This document shows, piece by piece, positions 44,281 to 52,816 of a DNA stretch of 64,000 nucleotides (its first letter is position 1; each line of letters starts with the position of its first letter). This DNA comes from Accumulibacter sp. (GTDB lineage Bacteria; Pseudomonadota; Gammaproteobacteria; Burkholderiales; Rhodocyclaceae): the NCBI GenBank assembly GCA_024235695.1, contig JACKLX010000001.1, forward strand, positions 124,001 to 188,000, given 5' to 3'. The translations under genes were made by a program, and so were the position numbers. Under the pieces are notes generated by a model that saw only the letters and a program-made list of their open reading frames with translations, was not told the DNA's origin and did no database searches.

Positions 44281-45598
44281 ATGGCGTCGAACACCAGCTA
44301 CGAAAAATACAAATCCGACGGCTCGCTGCAAGGCAATCTGCTCGAATGGTTTGACGCCCGCTTCCCGGCGACGTCGATGTGGCGCGGCCACCTCTCCGAG
44401 TACTACGCGCCCAAGAACTTCAACTTCTGGTACTTCTTCGGCTCGCTGGCGATGCTGGTGCTGGTCATCCAGATCGTTACCGGCATCTTCCTGGTCATGC
44501 ACTACAAGCCGGACGCGGCGCTCAACGCCAGCGGCATCCCGATCGCCTTTGCCAGCGTCGAGTACATCATGCGTGACGTCCCCTGGGGCTGGCTGATCCG
44601 CTACATGCACTCGACCGGCGCCTCGGCGTTCTTCGTCGTGGTCTACCTGCACATGTTCCGCGGCATGCTCTACGGCTCGTATCGGCAGCCGCGCGAGCTG
44701 ATCTGGGTCTTCGGCACGCTGCTCTTCCTGTGCCTGATGGCCGAGGCCTTCATGGGCTATCTGCTGCCGTGGGGACAGATGTCCTTCTGGGGCGCGCAGG
44801 TCATCGTCAACCTGTTCTCGGCGATTCCATTGGTCGGCGAACCGCTGTCGATCTGGATCCGCGGCGACTTCGTCGTCGGCGACGCGACCCTCAACCGCTT
44901 CTTCTCGTTCCACGTCATCGCCGTACCGCTGGTGCTGCTCGGCCTGGTCGCCGCGCACATCCTGGCACTGCACGAAGTCGGTTCGAACAACCCCGACGGC
45001 GTCGAGATCAAGAAGCGCAAGGACTCGCAGGGCATCCCGCTCGACGGCATTCCTTCCACCCCTACTACTCGGTGAAGGACATCGTCGGCGTGGTGGTGTT
45101 CCTGATGGTCTTCTCGATCATCGTCTTCTTCGCGCCCGAGGGTGGCGGCTACTTCCTCGAGTACAACAACTTCATCCCGGCCGATCCGCTGAAGACGCCG
45201 CCGCACATCGCGCCGGTGTGGTACTTCACGCCTTACTACTCGCTCCTGCGGGCCATGGTCTGGCCGCTGTTCGGCATCGACGCCAAGTTCTGGGGGTGGT
45301 GGCGATGGGTGCCGGCGTCGTCATTCTCGCCTTCCTGCCGTGGCTCGACCGCAGCCCGGTCAAGTCGATCCGCTATCGTGGGCCGATCTTCAAGACCCTG
45401 CTGACGATCTTCGTGATCTCGTTTTTCATCCTTGGCTTCCTTGGCACGAAAGCACCGTCCTACGCGTTCTTCGACGTCATCCCGGGCGCGCCGGTGGCAC
45501 AGCTGCTCAGCGCGTACTACTTCCTGTTCTTCCTGACCATGCCGTGGTGGTCGAAGATCGACAAGTACAAGCCGGAACCCGACCGCGTGACGATGTAA
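44281..45598 (+). pseudogene. petB: Cytochrome b of the bc1 complex, broken by two single-base deletions in this sequence
   Basis: The protein is readable end to end only across three frames. The first (44281-~45052) covers helices with heme histidines in 'HSTGASAFFVVVYLHMF' and 'FHVIAVPLVLLGLVAAH'. After ~45053 the product continues one frame down ('FHPYYSVKDIVG' through 'GIDAKFWG'), and after the G5 run at 45292-45296 it moves again ('VVAMGAGVVILAFLPWLD' to the stop at 45598). Adding one base at each point restores a ~440-residue protein. The Qo motif reads PVWY instead of PEWY. The gene is between intact petA and petC and should be essential, so assembly error is the likelier cause. Confidence 0.9.
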
Positions 45599-45611
45599 AG
45601 GAATGCACAAA

Positions 45612-46322
45612 ATGAAAAAACTGCTTACTGCATTGCTCTTCGCCCCGGCAATCGCCCTGGCCAGCGGCGCAGCTGTCCATCTCGACAAGGCGCCTGACGT
45701 CCAGGGCAACGACGCCGCCCTGCAAAGCGGCGCCCGCACCTTCGTCAACTACTGCCTGAACTGTCACGGTGCCAGCTATGTCCGCTACCAGACCCTCACC
45801 AAGATCGGCCTGAGCGAGCAGCAGATCAAGGACAACCTGTTGTTCACCGCCGACAAGATCGGCCAGCAGATGCGTGTTGCCGCGAATCCCGCCGATCAGA
45901 AATCCTGGTTCGGCGCGACGCCACCCGACCTCTCGCTGGTCGCCCGCTCGCGCGCCTCCGAGGACGGTAGCGGTGCCGACTGGCTGTACACCTACCTGCG
46001 CTCGTTCTACCGCGACGAAAAGCGGCCGACCGGCTGGAACAACATGGTCTACGAAAATGTCGGCATGCCGCACGTGCTCTGGCAGCTGCAGGGAATCCAG
46101 GTGCTCGACGCCGATCACAAGCTGGAGCTGGCAACGCCCGGCACGCAGACACCTGCCGAATACGACAAGACCATCGCCGATCTGGTCGGCTTCATGGTCT
46201 GGGCAGCCGAGCCGGAAGCGGGATTCCGCAAACAGCTCGGCTTCGCCGTCCTGGCCTATCTCCTGGTTCTCTTCGGCTTTGCCTACAAGATGAAGAAGAA
46301 CTACTGGAAAGACATCAAGTAA
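45612..46322 (+). CDS. petC: Cytochrome c1
   Basis: A 236-residue bc1 subunit with signal peptide (about 1-18), a heme-c motif CLNCH in 'FVNYCLNCHGASYVRY' (about 48-52), and a C-terminal transmembrane anchor (about 208-226) followed by the lysine-rich 'KMKKNYWKDIK'. AAAGGA at 45597-45602 is 9 bp before ATG 45612; the ATG at 45603 would touch that site. It passes electrons from the Rieske protein to soluble cytochrome c. Confidence 0.95.
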   Translation: MKKLLTALLFAPAIALASGAAVHLDKAPDVQGNDAALQSGARTFVNYCLNCHGASYVRYQTLTKIGLSEQQIKDNLLFTADKIGQQMRVAANPADQKSWFGATPPDLSLVARSRASEDGSGADWLYTYLRSFYRDEKRPTGWNNMVYENVGMPHVLWQLQGIQVLDADHKLELATPGTQTPAEYDKTIADLVGFMVWAAEPEAGFRKQLGFAVLAYLLVLFGFAYKMKKNYWKDIK

Positions 46323-46421
46323 CAGCACCAACGCCGGGTTTCGGGCGGCGGCATCGCCGGCGAGGGCGCCACGAACGCCCGCCGCCGTCGCGGTGCCGAT
46401 TCGTTTTTGAGGGTATTGACG

Positions 46422-47018
46422 ATGATGAATCTCTATTCGGGAACCACCTGCCCGTTCAGTCACCGCTGCCGGATCGTGCTGTACGAAAAGGGCATGGACT
46501 TCCAGATAGTCGACGTTGACCTGTTCGCCAAACCTGATGACATCGCGATCATCAACCCCTACGGCCGCGTCCCCGTGCTGGTCGAACGCGACCTCATCCT
46601 GTACGAACCGAATATCATCAACGAGTACATCGACGAGCGCTTCCCGCATCCACAGCTGATGCCCGCCGATCCGATCATGCGCGCGCGGGCGCGCCAGCTG
46701 CTGATCACCATGGAGCGCGAGGTGTTCGCGTACATCGAGCCGCTGGAAAAGAACGGCAAGACCGCCGACCGCGCCCGCCAGCAGATCTGCGACCGCCTGA
46801 CCGAGATGTCGCCGGTGTTCGTCAAGCAGAAGCACATGCTCGGCGAGGAATTCTCGATGCTCGACGTGGCCATCGCTCCGCTGCTCTGGCGGCTCGACCA
46901 CTACGGCATCGAACTGCCGAAGACCGCCCTGCCGCTGTTGAAGTACGGCGAGAGGATCTTCAGCCGGCAAGGCTTCATCGACGCGCTGACGCCGTCCGAA
47001 AAAGCAATGCGCAAGTAG
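46422..47018 (+). CDS. sspA: Stringent starvation protein A (GST-like)
   Basis: A 198-residue glutathione-S-transferase-fold protein that binds RNA polymerase. The thioredoxin-like N-terminus 'LYSGTTCPFSHRCRIVLYEKG' (about 4-24) and 'NPYGRVPVLVERDLILYE' (about 48-65) are typical; the C-terminal half is helical. GAGGG is 8 bp before ATG 46422, and a TTG at 46407 is rejected. Placement after petABC and before sspB is the standard betaproteobacterial order. Confidence 0.93.
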   Translation: MMNLYSGTTCPFSHRCRIVLYEKGMDFQIVDVDLFAKPDDIAIINPYGRVPVLVERDLILYEPNIINEYIDERFPHPQLMPADPIMRARARQLLITMEREVFAYIEPLEKNGKTADRARQQICDRLTEMSPVFVKQKHMLGEEFSMLDVAIAPLLWRLDHYGIELPKTALPLLKYGERIFSRQGFIDALTPSEKAMRK

Positions 47019-47113
47019 CCTGCCCGGCGCCGGTCGCCGGCGGCAACGACGGCCTTCGCAGCCGCCACCGCCGGCTCCCTGCCAAAGCCCGATCACGCCT
47101 CACAGGAAACAAC

Positions 47114-47539
47114 TTGGACCTGCCGTCGACCAAACCCTACCTGATCCGCGCCATCCACCAGTGGTGCACCGACAATCACTTCACGCCCTATCTGGCCGTC
47201 GCCGTCGACGCGCGCACGCGCGTGCCGATGGAACACGTTCGCGATGGCCAGATCGTCCTCAACGTCGGCTATGAGGCGACCGGCCGGCTCGAGATGGGCA
47301 ACGAACTGATCACCTTCCAGGCCCGCTTCGGCGGCGTCGCACGCGATCTGTCGATCCCGATCAGCAACGTTTCGGCGATCTATGCCCGTGAGAACGGCGC
47401 CGGCATGGCCTTCGAAGCCGAGAGCGCGGCAGCGGCCAGCACGGAAAGCACGGCAACGGCGGCCGACCACGACAGCGAGCCGGAACCGCCGACCACCCCG
47501 CCAGGCGCCGGCCGGCCGAAGTTGCAGCGGGTCAAGTAG
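47114..47539 (+). CDS. sspB: ClpXP specificity adaptor SspB
   Basis: A 141-residue adaptor that brings ssrA-tagged proteins to ClpXP. The folded substrate-binding domain spans about residues 1-105 ('TKPYLIRAIHQWCTDNHFTPY', 'GQIVLNVGYEATG'), then an acidic/Pro-rich flexible tail ends in the ClpX-binding 'GRPKLQRVK'. TTG 47114 follows AGGAA. Confidence 0.93.
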   Translation: MDLPSTKPYLIRAIHQWCTDNHFTPYLAVAVDARTRVPMEHVRDGQIVLNVGYEATGRLEMGNELITFQARFGGVARDLSIPISNVSAIYARENGAGMAFEAESAAAASTESTATAADHDSEPEPPTTPPGAGRPKLQRVK

Positions 47540-47754
47540 CCGCCCGCGCTGCCGAGCTGCGCCTGACCGGCGAACCCTGACTCGCCGTTGCGCGCCCAGC
47601 CGGCCGTCGTGCCGCTCGCGGCGGCAATTGCCCCGATCCTTCCCGGCGACGTGCTTTGCCGCAAAGCCGGGCGGTCGGCGAACAGGAGCCCTTGCGGCGA
47701 AACGCCTGCACTTGAGCCCGAGTGCGGTGGCCGGGGTCGGCGACGCGGTAGCCG
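47540..47754. other. Gap after sspB
   Basis: About 215 bp without a supported gene; the stretch continues (after the PIN-toxin remnant) up to 47967, where an imperfect CTTCTC/GAGAAG hairpin (47869-47889) lies. Nothing else recognised. Confidence 0.4.
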
Positions 47755-47832
47755 TCAAATCACCTGAACAAGTTCCCTACAGGCGGACAGGCGCGCGTCG
47801 GCCGTCACCAACTTGGCCAACACGGCCAATGC
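47755..47832 (-). pseudogene. Remnant of a PIN-domain (VapC-like) toxin, C-terminal end
   Basis: Reading the minus strand gives 'ALAVLAKLVTADARL' followed by a short tail and TGA. 'LVTADARL' is the typical last conserved block of PIN-domain toxins, holding the fourth acidic residue. An in-frame TAG lies directly before it, so the gene is dead. It sits 135 bp downstream of an antitoxin gene in the same orientation, where a partner toxin would be expected. Confidence 0.45.
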
Positions 47833-47967
47833 CTACCGTGAAAATCGCTGGGGCGACTCACGGACTCTCTTCTCCCTACGCGAGAGAAGGTACGGGGAGT
47901 GCGGCGAAAATTCCGGGAGCACGATCACGACTACCATGCTCGAGGGTGTCTCGACAGTTCCCGACCG

Positions 47968-48219
47968 TCAAGGGAAAATCGGCCCCTTGTAGAACCGGTC
48001 GATCAGTTCGTCGGGCAATGGATCGTCAAAGCTGTCCGGCACATCGAGCTTGCCGGTCAGGATCCCGAGTGTCCGCGGCTCCCGGCTTTCCCTTGCCAAC
48101 GGCATCAGGCGGCAAATCGGCTTGCCGGCTTTGGCGATGATGATCTCCTCACCGGCGGCAGCCTGGTCGACCAAACGAGAAAGCGGGGTCATGGTGACAT
48201 GTATGCTGACCGTTTGCAC
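47968..48219 (-). CDS. Type II antitoxin, Phd/YefM family
   Basis: An 83-residue antitoxin. The N-terminal DNA-binding part 'TPLSRLVDQAAAGEEIIIAK' then 'GKPICRLMPL' matches Phd/YefM proteins; the C-terminal tail ('DDPLPDELIDRFY') would wrap the toxin. GGGA lies 6 bp before GTG 48219; a GTG at 48225 is too close. The partner toxin is reduced to a fragment downstream, and an IS begins ~34 bp upstream, so this is an orphan that may have lost its native promoter. Confidence 0.85.
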   Translation of the reverse strand: MQTVSIHVTMTPLSRLVDQAAAGEEIIIAKAGKPICRLMPLARESREPRTLGILTGKLDVPDSFDDPLPDELIDRFYKGPIFP

Positions 48220-48313
48220 GTTCACTCCCTTCAGACAACAAGCCAGCGTTATAGTGGTCCCTGGAAATCAGACAGTAGTTTAAGCTGTGCTCCGTCATAG
48301 GGAGCGAGAAGCG

Positions 48314-48613
48314 ATGAGTGAAGCAACGACGCGGAAGGTACATACGCCGGAGTTCAAGGCCAAGGTTGGTCTGGAGGCGGTACGCGGGGTCAAGACGATC
48401 AACGAGATTGGGCGGGAATACGGCGTGCATCCGGTGCAGGTTGGGCAATGGAAGAAGGCCATCCAGGAGAATGCCAAGACGCTGTTTGAAGGCAAGCGCG
48501 GCCCCAAGCCAGCGGCGGCGCACCGGGAGCCGGAGCTGTTGTACAGCGAGATCGGCAAGTTGAAGATGGAACTGGACTGGCTGAAAAAAAAGTCTGGGAT
48601 CAGCCTGCCGTGA
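48314..48613 (+). CDS. IS3-family OrfA (helix-turn-helix protein)
   Basis: A 99-residue transposase N-terminal part. The helix-turn-helix is at about residues 25-50 ('TINEIGREYGVHPVQVGQWK'), followed by a leucine-zipper-like helix ('LLYSEIGKLKMELDWLKKK'). Its 3' end carries an A8G run at 48584-48592 that allows a -1 shift into orfB to make the active OrfAB. AGGGAGCGAGAAGCG precedes the ATG. Confidence 0.9.
   Translation: MSEATTRKVHTPEFKAKVGLEAVRGVKTINEIGREYGVHPVQVGQWKKAIQENAKTLFEGKRGPKPAAAHREPELLYSEIGKLKMELDWLKKKSGISLP
48584..48592 (+). promoter_or_regulatory. Programmed -1 frameshift site of the IS
   Basis: A run of eight A then G at the end of orfA, in the position where IS3 elements slip. 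After slipping, the frame reads K-K-V-W-D-Q-P-A and runs without stop into orfB. No attempt was made to fold a stimulating stem-loop. Confidence 0.6.
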
Positions 48614-49620
48614 TACGGCACGGATGGATCGACCCCGGCGAGGCCGTCGCAGTGGTGCAGCAATGCGCGCTGGCGGGGTTATGCCGAGCCACCGTCTACG
48701 CGCAGCGCCGGCCACCGGTGATCGATGCTGGCGATCTCCTCCACAGTCGGCTCATTGACGAGGAGTACACGCGCCACCCGTTTTACGGCACCCGTCGGAT
48801 GGTGATCTTTCTTGAGCAGTTGGGGCACACGGTCAATCGCAAGCGGGTACGACGCCTGATGCGACTGATGGGCTTGTCGGGCATGGCGCCGGGGCCGAAC
48901 ACCAGCCGTCCGCGCCCTGAGCACGCGGTCTATCCGTATCTGCTGCGTGGCGTTCCTGTGGTCAGACCCAACCAAGTGTGGAGCACGGACATCACCTACA
49001 TCCGGTTGGCGCACGGCTTCGCCTACCTGGTCGCCGTGATCGACTGGTTCAGCCGCAAGGTGCTCAGCTGGCGGATCAGCAACAGCATGGAATCGGTGTT
49101 CTGTGTCGATTGCCTGGAGGAGGCCCTGCGTAGCCACGGCAAGCCAGAAATCTTCAACAGCGATCAAGGCGCGCAGTTCACCAGTGAAGCCTTCACCCGG
49201 GTGCTGAAACGAGAAGGCGTGGTCATCAGCATGGATGGGCGGGGGCGCGTGTTCGACAACATTTTCGTCGAGCGCCTCTGGCGCAGCGTCAAGTACGAGG
49301 ACGTGTATCTGAAGGGCTATGCGACGATGGGCGAATTGATGGTTGGCCTGGCCGCGTACTTTGCCTTCTATAACGGCGAGCGTCCGCACCAGTCGCTGGG
49401 CAACGCGGCACCCGCAACCGTCTATCGAAACGGCATAGGTGGCGGGGCGTTGATCCTCGACAAGTTTGGCCGCGCGGGTGGGGAATCGCCTGTTCCGCTA
49501 CGCTCCACAGGCGATTCCCCACCCGCAGAAGCAACGTCAACGGCCGCATCAAAAGCAAATTCAAAGGCAACACCGGGGCAGCGCCGTCCAGCTGCTAGCG
49601 AAGTCAACTGCACAACTTAA
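48610..49620 (+). CDS. IS3-family transposase OrfB (DDE integrase)
   Basis: A 336-residue rve-fold transposase. The HTH_21-like region 'HPFYGTRRMVIFLEQ' (about 55-69) precedes the DDE core: D in 'VWSTDITYI' (about 124), D in 'FNSDQGAQFTS' (about 183) and E in 'IFVERLWRSVK' (about 219). Length is ~35 residues greater than usual because of a C-terminal extension holding 'GGESPVPLRSTGDSPP' encoded by a perfect palindrome. GTG 48610 overlaps the orfA stop; most product is probably the OrfAB fusion. Confidence 0.9.
   Translation: MIRHGWIDPGEAVAVVQQCALAGLCRATVYAQRRPPVIDAGDLLHSRLIDEEYTRHPFYGTRRMVIFLEQLGHTVNRKRVRRLMRLMGLSGMAPGPNTSRPRPEHAVYPYLLRGVPVVRPNQVWSTDITYIRLAHGFAYLVAVIDWFSRKVLSWRISNSMESVFCVDCLEEALRSHGKPEIFNSDQGAQFTSEAFTRVLKREGVVISMDGRGRVFDNIFVERLWRSVKYEDVYLKGYATMGELMVGLAAYFAFYNGERPHQSLGNAAPATVYRNGIGGGALILDKFGRAGGESPVPLRSTGDSPPAEATSTAASKANSKATPGQRRPAASEVNCTT
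49474..49526. repeat. Perfect 20-bp-arm palindrome inside the transposase gene
   Basis: Arms at 49474-49493 (starting GCGGGTGGGGAATC) and 49507-49526 are exact inverse complements around a 13-base loop. They encode 'GGESPVPLRSTGDSPP' in frame, just beyond the conserved transposase core. Length, symmetry and composition suggest a REP-like mobile palindrome inserted in frame, or an internal terminator or structural element of the IS. Confidence 0.8.
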
Positions 49621-49787
49621 ACTGGGTCGATATTTGTCTTGACTCAGGGGACCACTTCATAGGTCGGCAGTGCCGTTCGCCAACCCTATTTGCTTGCCAA
49701 CCGTCTCTGCCACTTACAGAAACGCGCGATCCAACAAACTGCCGCGCCCCGTTATGCCTTTGCGTACAACATAGCTTCCCGCCAACC

Positions 49788-49892
49788 CTACAGCCACTTG
49801 TCCATGGCCTTCTCGGCAACACCCTCCGCATCTGTTAACATTTCCGCGACTTGTAGCGCAAAGACGCTCGCATAACTGCTGATCGACACCAT
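49788..49892 (-). pseudogene. Remnant of a universal stress protein gene, C-terminal end
   Basis: Minus-strand frame of 34 codons, ATG at 49892 with GGAGG close by, ending 'DAEGVAEKAMDKWL'. This is nearly the C-terminus of the complete Usp protein encoded at 53636-54145 ('DAEGVAEKALDSWV'), and the DNA matches over ~27 bases with one mismatch. The nucleotide-binding part is absent. Probably a deleted paralogue; expression of the short peptide cannot be excluded. Confidence 0.55.
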
Positions 49893-50034
49893 TGCCTCCT
49901 ACGACGGGCCCGCGACGGCTGTCGTGGCCACAACGGCGAACGTCGACCTGGCGGAGCCTGACGAGCGATTCCTTGCGCCCGTTCGTCCCGGAGGCCTTAC
50001 CCTCGATGCTGCTTGCGGCTCAGGGCGCGACTGA
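49876..50034 (+). pseudogene. Remnant of a class I SAM-dependent methyltransferase, N-terminal end
   Basis: Plus-strand frame starting after a TAA reads through 'VDLAEPDERFLAPVRPGG' to 'LTLDAACGSGRD' and stops. The last block is the SAM-binding motif I (LDxGCGSGrD) of small methyltransferases; the preceding spacing fits their N-terminus. There is no start codon with a ribosome site and the rest of the domain is missing or out of frame. It overlaps the start of the Usp remnant on the other strand. Confidence 0.45.
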
Positions 50035-50263
50035 AGAACGTCGACCGTGGCGCCTTTGTTGCGGCACCTTGCGCTCGGGTTCGCTCCGACTGCGCAACCG
50101 CGCGGACAACGATTTCTGCTCCCCTCGCTGATGTCCGGCGCTCTGGTCGGTGCACGCCTCATGACTTCATCATCTCTATGAGCCGGCCGCGCATCGTGCC
50201 ACAATAGCTGCATCGGGCCCAGACCCGACAACCCGTTGGTACCAAGAAAAGGAGGAAGGAGAC

Positions 50264-51175
50264 ATGAGAGTGACTGCGAATTCGAAACGCTGGGTGTTGG
50301 CGGCAACCCTGGCCACTGCGTTGCTGTCTGCGCCGACCATGGCGGCGGAACTGACCGGCACCCTGAAAAAGATCAAGGAAACCGGCCTGATTACCCTGGG
50401 CCATCGCGAATCGTCGATTCCCTTCTCGTATTATGATGACAAACAACAGGTTATCGGCTATTCGCAGGATCTGATGCTCAAGGTTGTCGAAGCGATCAAG
50501 GCGGATCTCAAGATGGCCACGATCGACATCAAGCTCTTGCCGGTCACCCCGTCAAACCGCATCACGCTGCTCCAGAATGGCTCGCTCGACATCGAATGTG
50601 GTTCGACCACCAACAATACCGAGCGGCAGAAGCAGGTCAGCTTTTCCACTACCATTTTCATTATCGAAACACGCCTGCTGACCAGGACGAATTCGGGGAT
50701 CAAGGATTTTCCCGATCTGGCAGGCAAGAACGTGGTCACCACCGCCGGCACCACTTCCGAACGTCTGCTGCGCAAGATGAACGAAGACAAGAAGATGAGC
50801 ATGAGCATCATCAGCGCCAAGGATCACGGTGAAGCATTTCTGACGCTCGAAACCGGCCGTGCCGTCGCCTTCATGATGGACGACGCCCTGCTCTTCGGAG
50901 AAATGGCGAAAGCCAGGCGCGCCAGCGATTGGGTCGTGGTCGGCACGCCGCAATCGTTCGAGGCCTACGGTTGCATGCTGCCCAAGGATGACCCGGCATT
51001 CAAGAAAGTCGTCGATGGCGCACTGAGCAAGGCGATGACGTCGGGTGAAGCCGAGAGGATCTACGCCAAATGGTTCCTGCAGCCGATCCCGCCGAAAGGC
51101 CTGAACCTGAACTTCCCGCTCTCCGATGCCATGAAGGCGCTTTACAAGTCACCGAACGACAAGGCGTACGACTAG
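50264..51175 (+). CDS. gltI: Glutamate/aspartate-type ABC transporter substrate-binding protein
   Basis: A 303-residue periplasmic protein with a signal peptide (about 1-28, 'SAPTMAAELTG') and a SBP_bac_3 fold: 'GLITLGHRESSIPFSYYDDKQ', 'QNGSLDIECGSTTNNTERQ' and 'VAFMMDDALLFGE' mark ligand-binding segments of GltI-like proteins. AAGGAGGAAGGAGAC immediately precedes the ATG, a strong site fitting high expression. It is followed by two permeases and an ATPase in gltIJKL order. Confidence 0.92.
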   Translation: MRVTANSKRWVLAATLATALLSAPTMAAELTGTLKKIKETGLITLGHRESSIPFSYYDDKQQVIGYSQDLMLKVVEAIKADLKMATIDIKLLPVTPSNRITLLQNGSLDIECGSTTNNTERQKQVSFSTTIFIIETRLLTRTNSGIKDFPDLAGKNVVTTAGTTSERLLRKMNEDKKMSMSIISAKDHGEAFLTLETGRAVAFMMDDALLFGEMAKARRASDWVVVGTPQSFEAYGCMLPKDDPAFKKVVDGALSKAMTSGEAERIYAKWFLQPIPPKGLNLNFPLSDAMKALYKSPNDKAYD

Positions 51176-51369
51176 TCACCTGATGGTCCCGGAACCGCCA
51201 GGCGGCCGCGGCCCGTGTAGCGTTTTCGGAGGAATGAAGTAGGTCAGCTGCCGTGGCCACTCGACCGGTGAGTTATCCGGTAATCGACGGCTCGCGGCTT
51301 GCTGTTCCTGCGCGACGGTGGAGCGGCGCGACCAAGGCCGCTCGCCGTCCGAGGCGAGGAGGAAGAGAC

Positions 51370-52107
51370 GTGGCGTACAACTGGAACTGGGACGTTTTTC
51401 TGCAGCCGACGGCGACCGGTGACGACACCTACCTCGGCTGGATGTTCTACGGGTTGAAGATGACCATCGCCCTGTCCTTGTCGGCCTGGGTGATCGCGCT
51501 GGCCTTGGGCGCGGTGGTCGGCGTCTTGCGGACGGTCCCGAACAAGTGGTTGTCAGGGTTCGCGGCAGCTTATGTCGAGGTCTTTCGCAACATCCCGCTG
51601 CTGGTGCAACTGTTCCTGTGGTATTTCGTGATGCCCGAGTTGCTGCCGGTCGACTGGGGAAATGCCTTGAAGCAGACCAACCCGGTGCTGCAGCAGTTCC
51701 TTGCTTCGATGCTCTGTCTGGCCCTGTTTACCAGCGCGCGGGTAGCCGAACAGGTTCGCTCCGGGATCAATTCCCTGCCACCCGGACAGAAAAACGCCGG
51801 CCTGGCGATGGGTTTCACCTTGCCGCAAACCTACCGCTTCGTTCTCCTGCCGATGGCCGTGCGGCTCATCATTCCCCCGTTGACCTCTGAATTTCTGAAT
51901 ATTTTCAAGAATTCGGCGGTGTGTTCGACAATCGGCCTGCTGGAACTGGCGGCCCAGGGGAGGCAACTGGTCGATTACACCGCACAGCCGTATGAATCGT
52001 TCATTGCGGTGACCCTGGCCTATCTGCTGATCAACGTGGTCGTCATGTTCGGGATGCGCTGGGTCGAGGCCCACGTACGCGTTCCCGGTTACATCGGAGG
52101 CAAGTGA
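51370..52107 (+). CDS. gltJ: Amino acid ABC transporter permease, first subunit
   Basis: A 245-residue permease with about five transmembrane segments. '[17 protein letters not shown]' and the ATPase-contact EAA loop '[22 protein letters not shown]' identify a HisMQ-type permease of the GltJ branch. GTG at 51370 follows AGGAGGAAGAG; the frame is open for ~39 codons upstream without a site. gltK begins 1 bp after the stop. Confidence 0.91.
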   Translation: MAYNWNWDVFLQPTATGDDTYLGWMFYGLKMTIALSLSAWVIALALGAVVGVLRTVPNKWLSGFAAAYVEVFRNIPLLVQLFLWYFVMPELLPVDWGNALKQTNPVLQQFLASMLCLALFTSARVAEQVRSGINSLPPGQKNAGLAMGFTLPQTYRFVLLPMAVRLIIPPLTSEFLNIFKNSAVCSTIGLLELAAQGRQLVDYTAQPYESFIAVTLAYLLINVVVMFGMRWVEAHVRVPGYIGGK

Positions 52108-52108
52108 G

Positions 52109-52789
52109 ATGCATGAATTCGACTGGTCTTCGATCCCCGGCGCCCTGCCTTTCCTCTGGGATGGCATGGTAATCTCCCTGCAGATCACGGTCACCGCCGT
52201 TCTCGTCGGGATCGTCTGGGGCACTCTGCTGGCGCTGATGCGGCTGTCGTCGATCAAGCCCCTGTCGTGGTTTGCAGCGGCTTATGTGAACCTCTTTCGC
52301 GCGGTGCCGCTGGTGATGGTCCTGCTGTGGTTCTTCCTGATCGTGCCCAGTTTCCTCGAGAGCCTCTTCGGGCTGCCGCGTGGTTCCGACGTTCGCCTCG
52401 CCTCGGCGATCACCGGCTTTGCGCTGTTCGAAGCGGCCTACTACTCGGAGATCATCCGGGCCGGCATCCAGTCGGTGTCGAAGGGCCAGATGGCCGCGGC
52501 CAGCGCGCTCGGCATGACCTACGGCCAGGCGATGCGGCTGGTGGTCCTGCCGCAGGCCTTCCGGAACATGGTGCCCTTGCTGCTGACGCAGGGAATCATC
52601 CTGTTTCAGGATACTTCGCTGGTCTATGTCTCGGCGCTGGCCGACTTCTTCGGCGCGGCCTACAAGGTTGGCGATCGCGACGGGCGGCTGGTGGAACTGT
52701 TGCTTTTCGCCGGCGCGGTCTATTTCGTGATCTGCTTCACGGCGTCGCGAATCGTTCGCTACTGCCAGAACAAACTCAAGGTCGCCTGA
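52109..52789 (+). CDS. gltK: Amino acid ABC transporter permease, second subunit
   Basis: A 226-residue permease, partner of GltJ. The EAA loop is '[21 protein letters not shown]' and '[16 protein letters not shown]' matches the HisMQ family. ATG 52109 follows directly on the gltJ stop, with GGAGGC in the end of gltJ serving as ribosome site. Confidence 0.92.
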   Translation: MHEFDWSSIPGALPFLWDGMVISLQITVTAVLVGIVWGTLLALMRLSSIKPLSWFAAAYVNLFRAVPLVMVLLWFFLIVPSFLESLFGLPRGSDVRLASAITGFALFEAAYYSEIIRAGIQSVSKGQMAAASALGMTYGQAMRLVVLPQAFRNMVPLLLTQGIILFQDTSLVYVSALADFFGAAYKVGDRDGRLVELLLFAGAVYFVICFTASRIVRYCQNKLKVA

Positions 52790-52816
52790 CGCCGACTGCG
52801 ATCAAGGACAAAGGGG

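Larger units (their letters stand above)
48253..49656 (+). mobile_element. IS3-family insertion sequence
   Basis: About 1.4 kb with orfA and orfB overlapping in -1 frame. Ends are related inverted repeats: AGTGGTCCC at the left (48253) and its complement GGGGACCACT at the right (to 49656), with a further matching block AGTTTAAG(C/T)TGTGC about 30 bp in. No clear target duplication: left flank TAT, right flank TCA. It inserted just upstream of an antitoxin gene. Confidence 0.85.

Noticed and set aside
48253..49656. Target-site duplication around the IS
   Set aside because: Flanking triplets TAT and TCA do not match, and shifting the ends by one or two bases gives no better pair.
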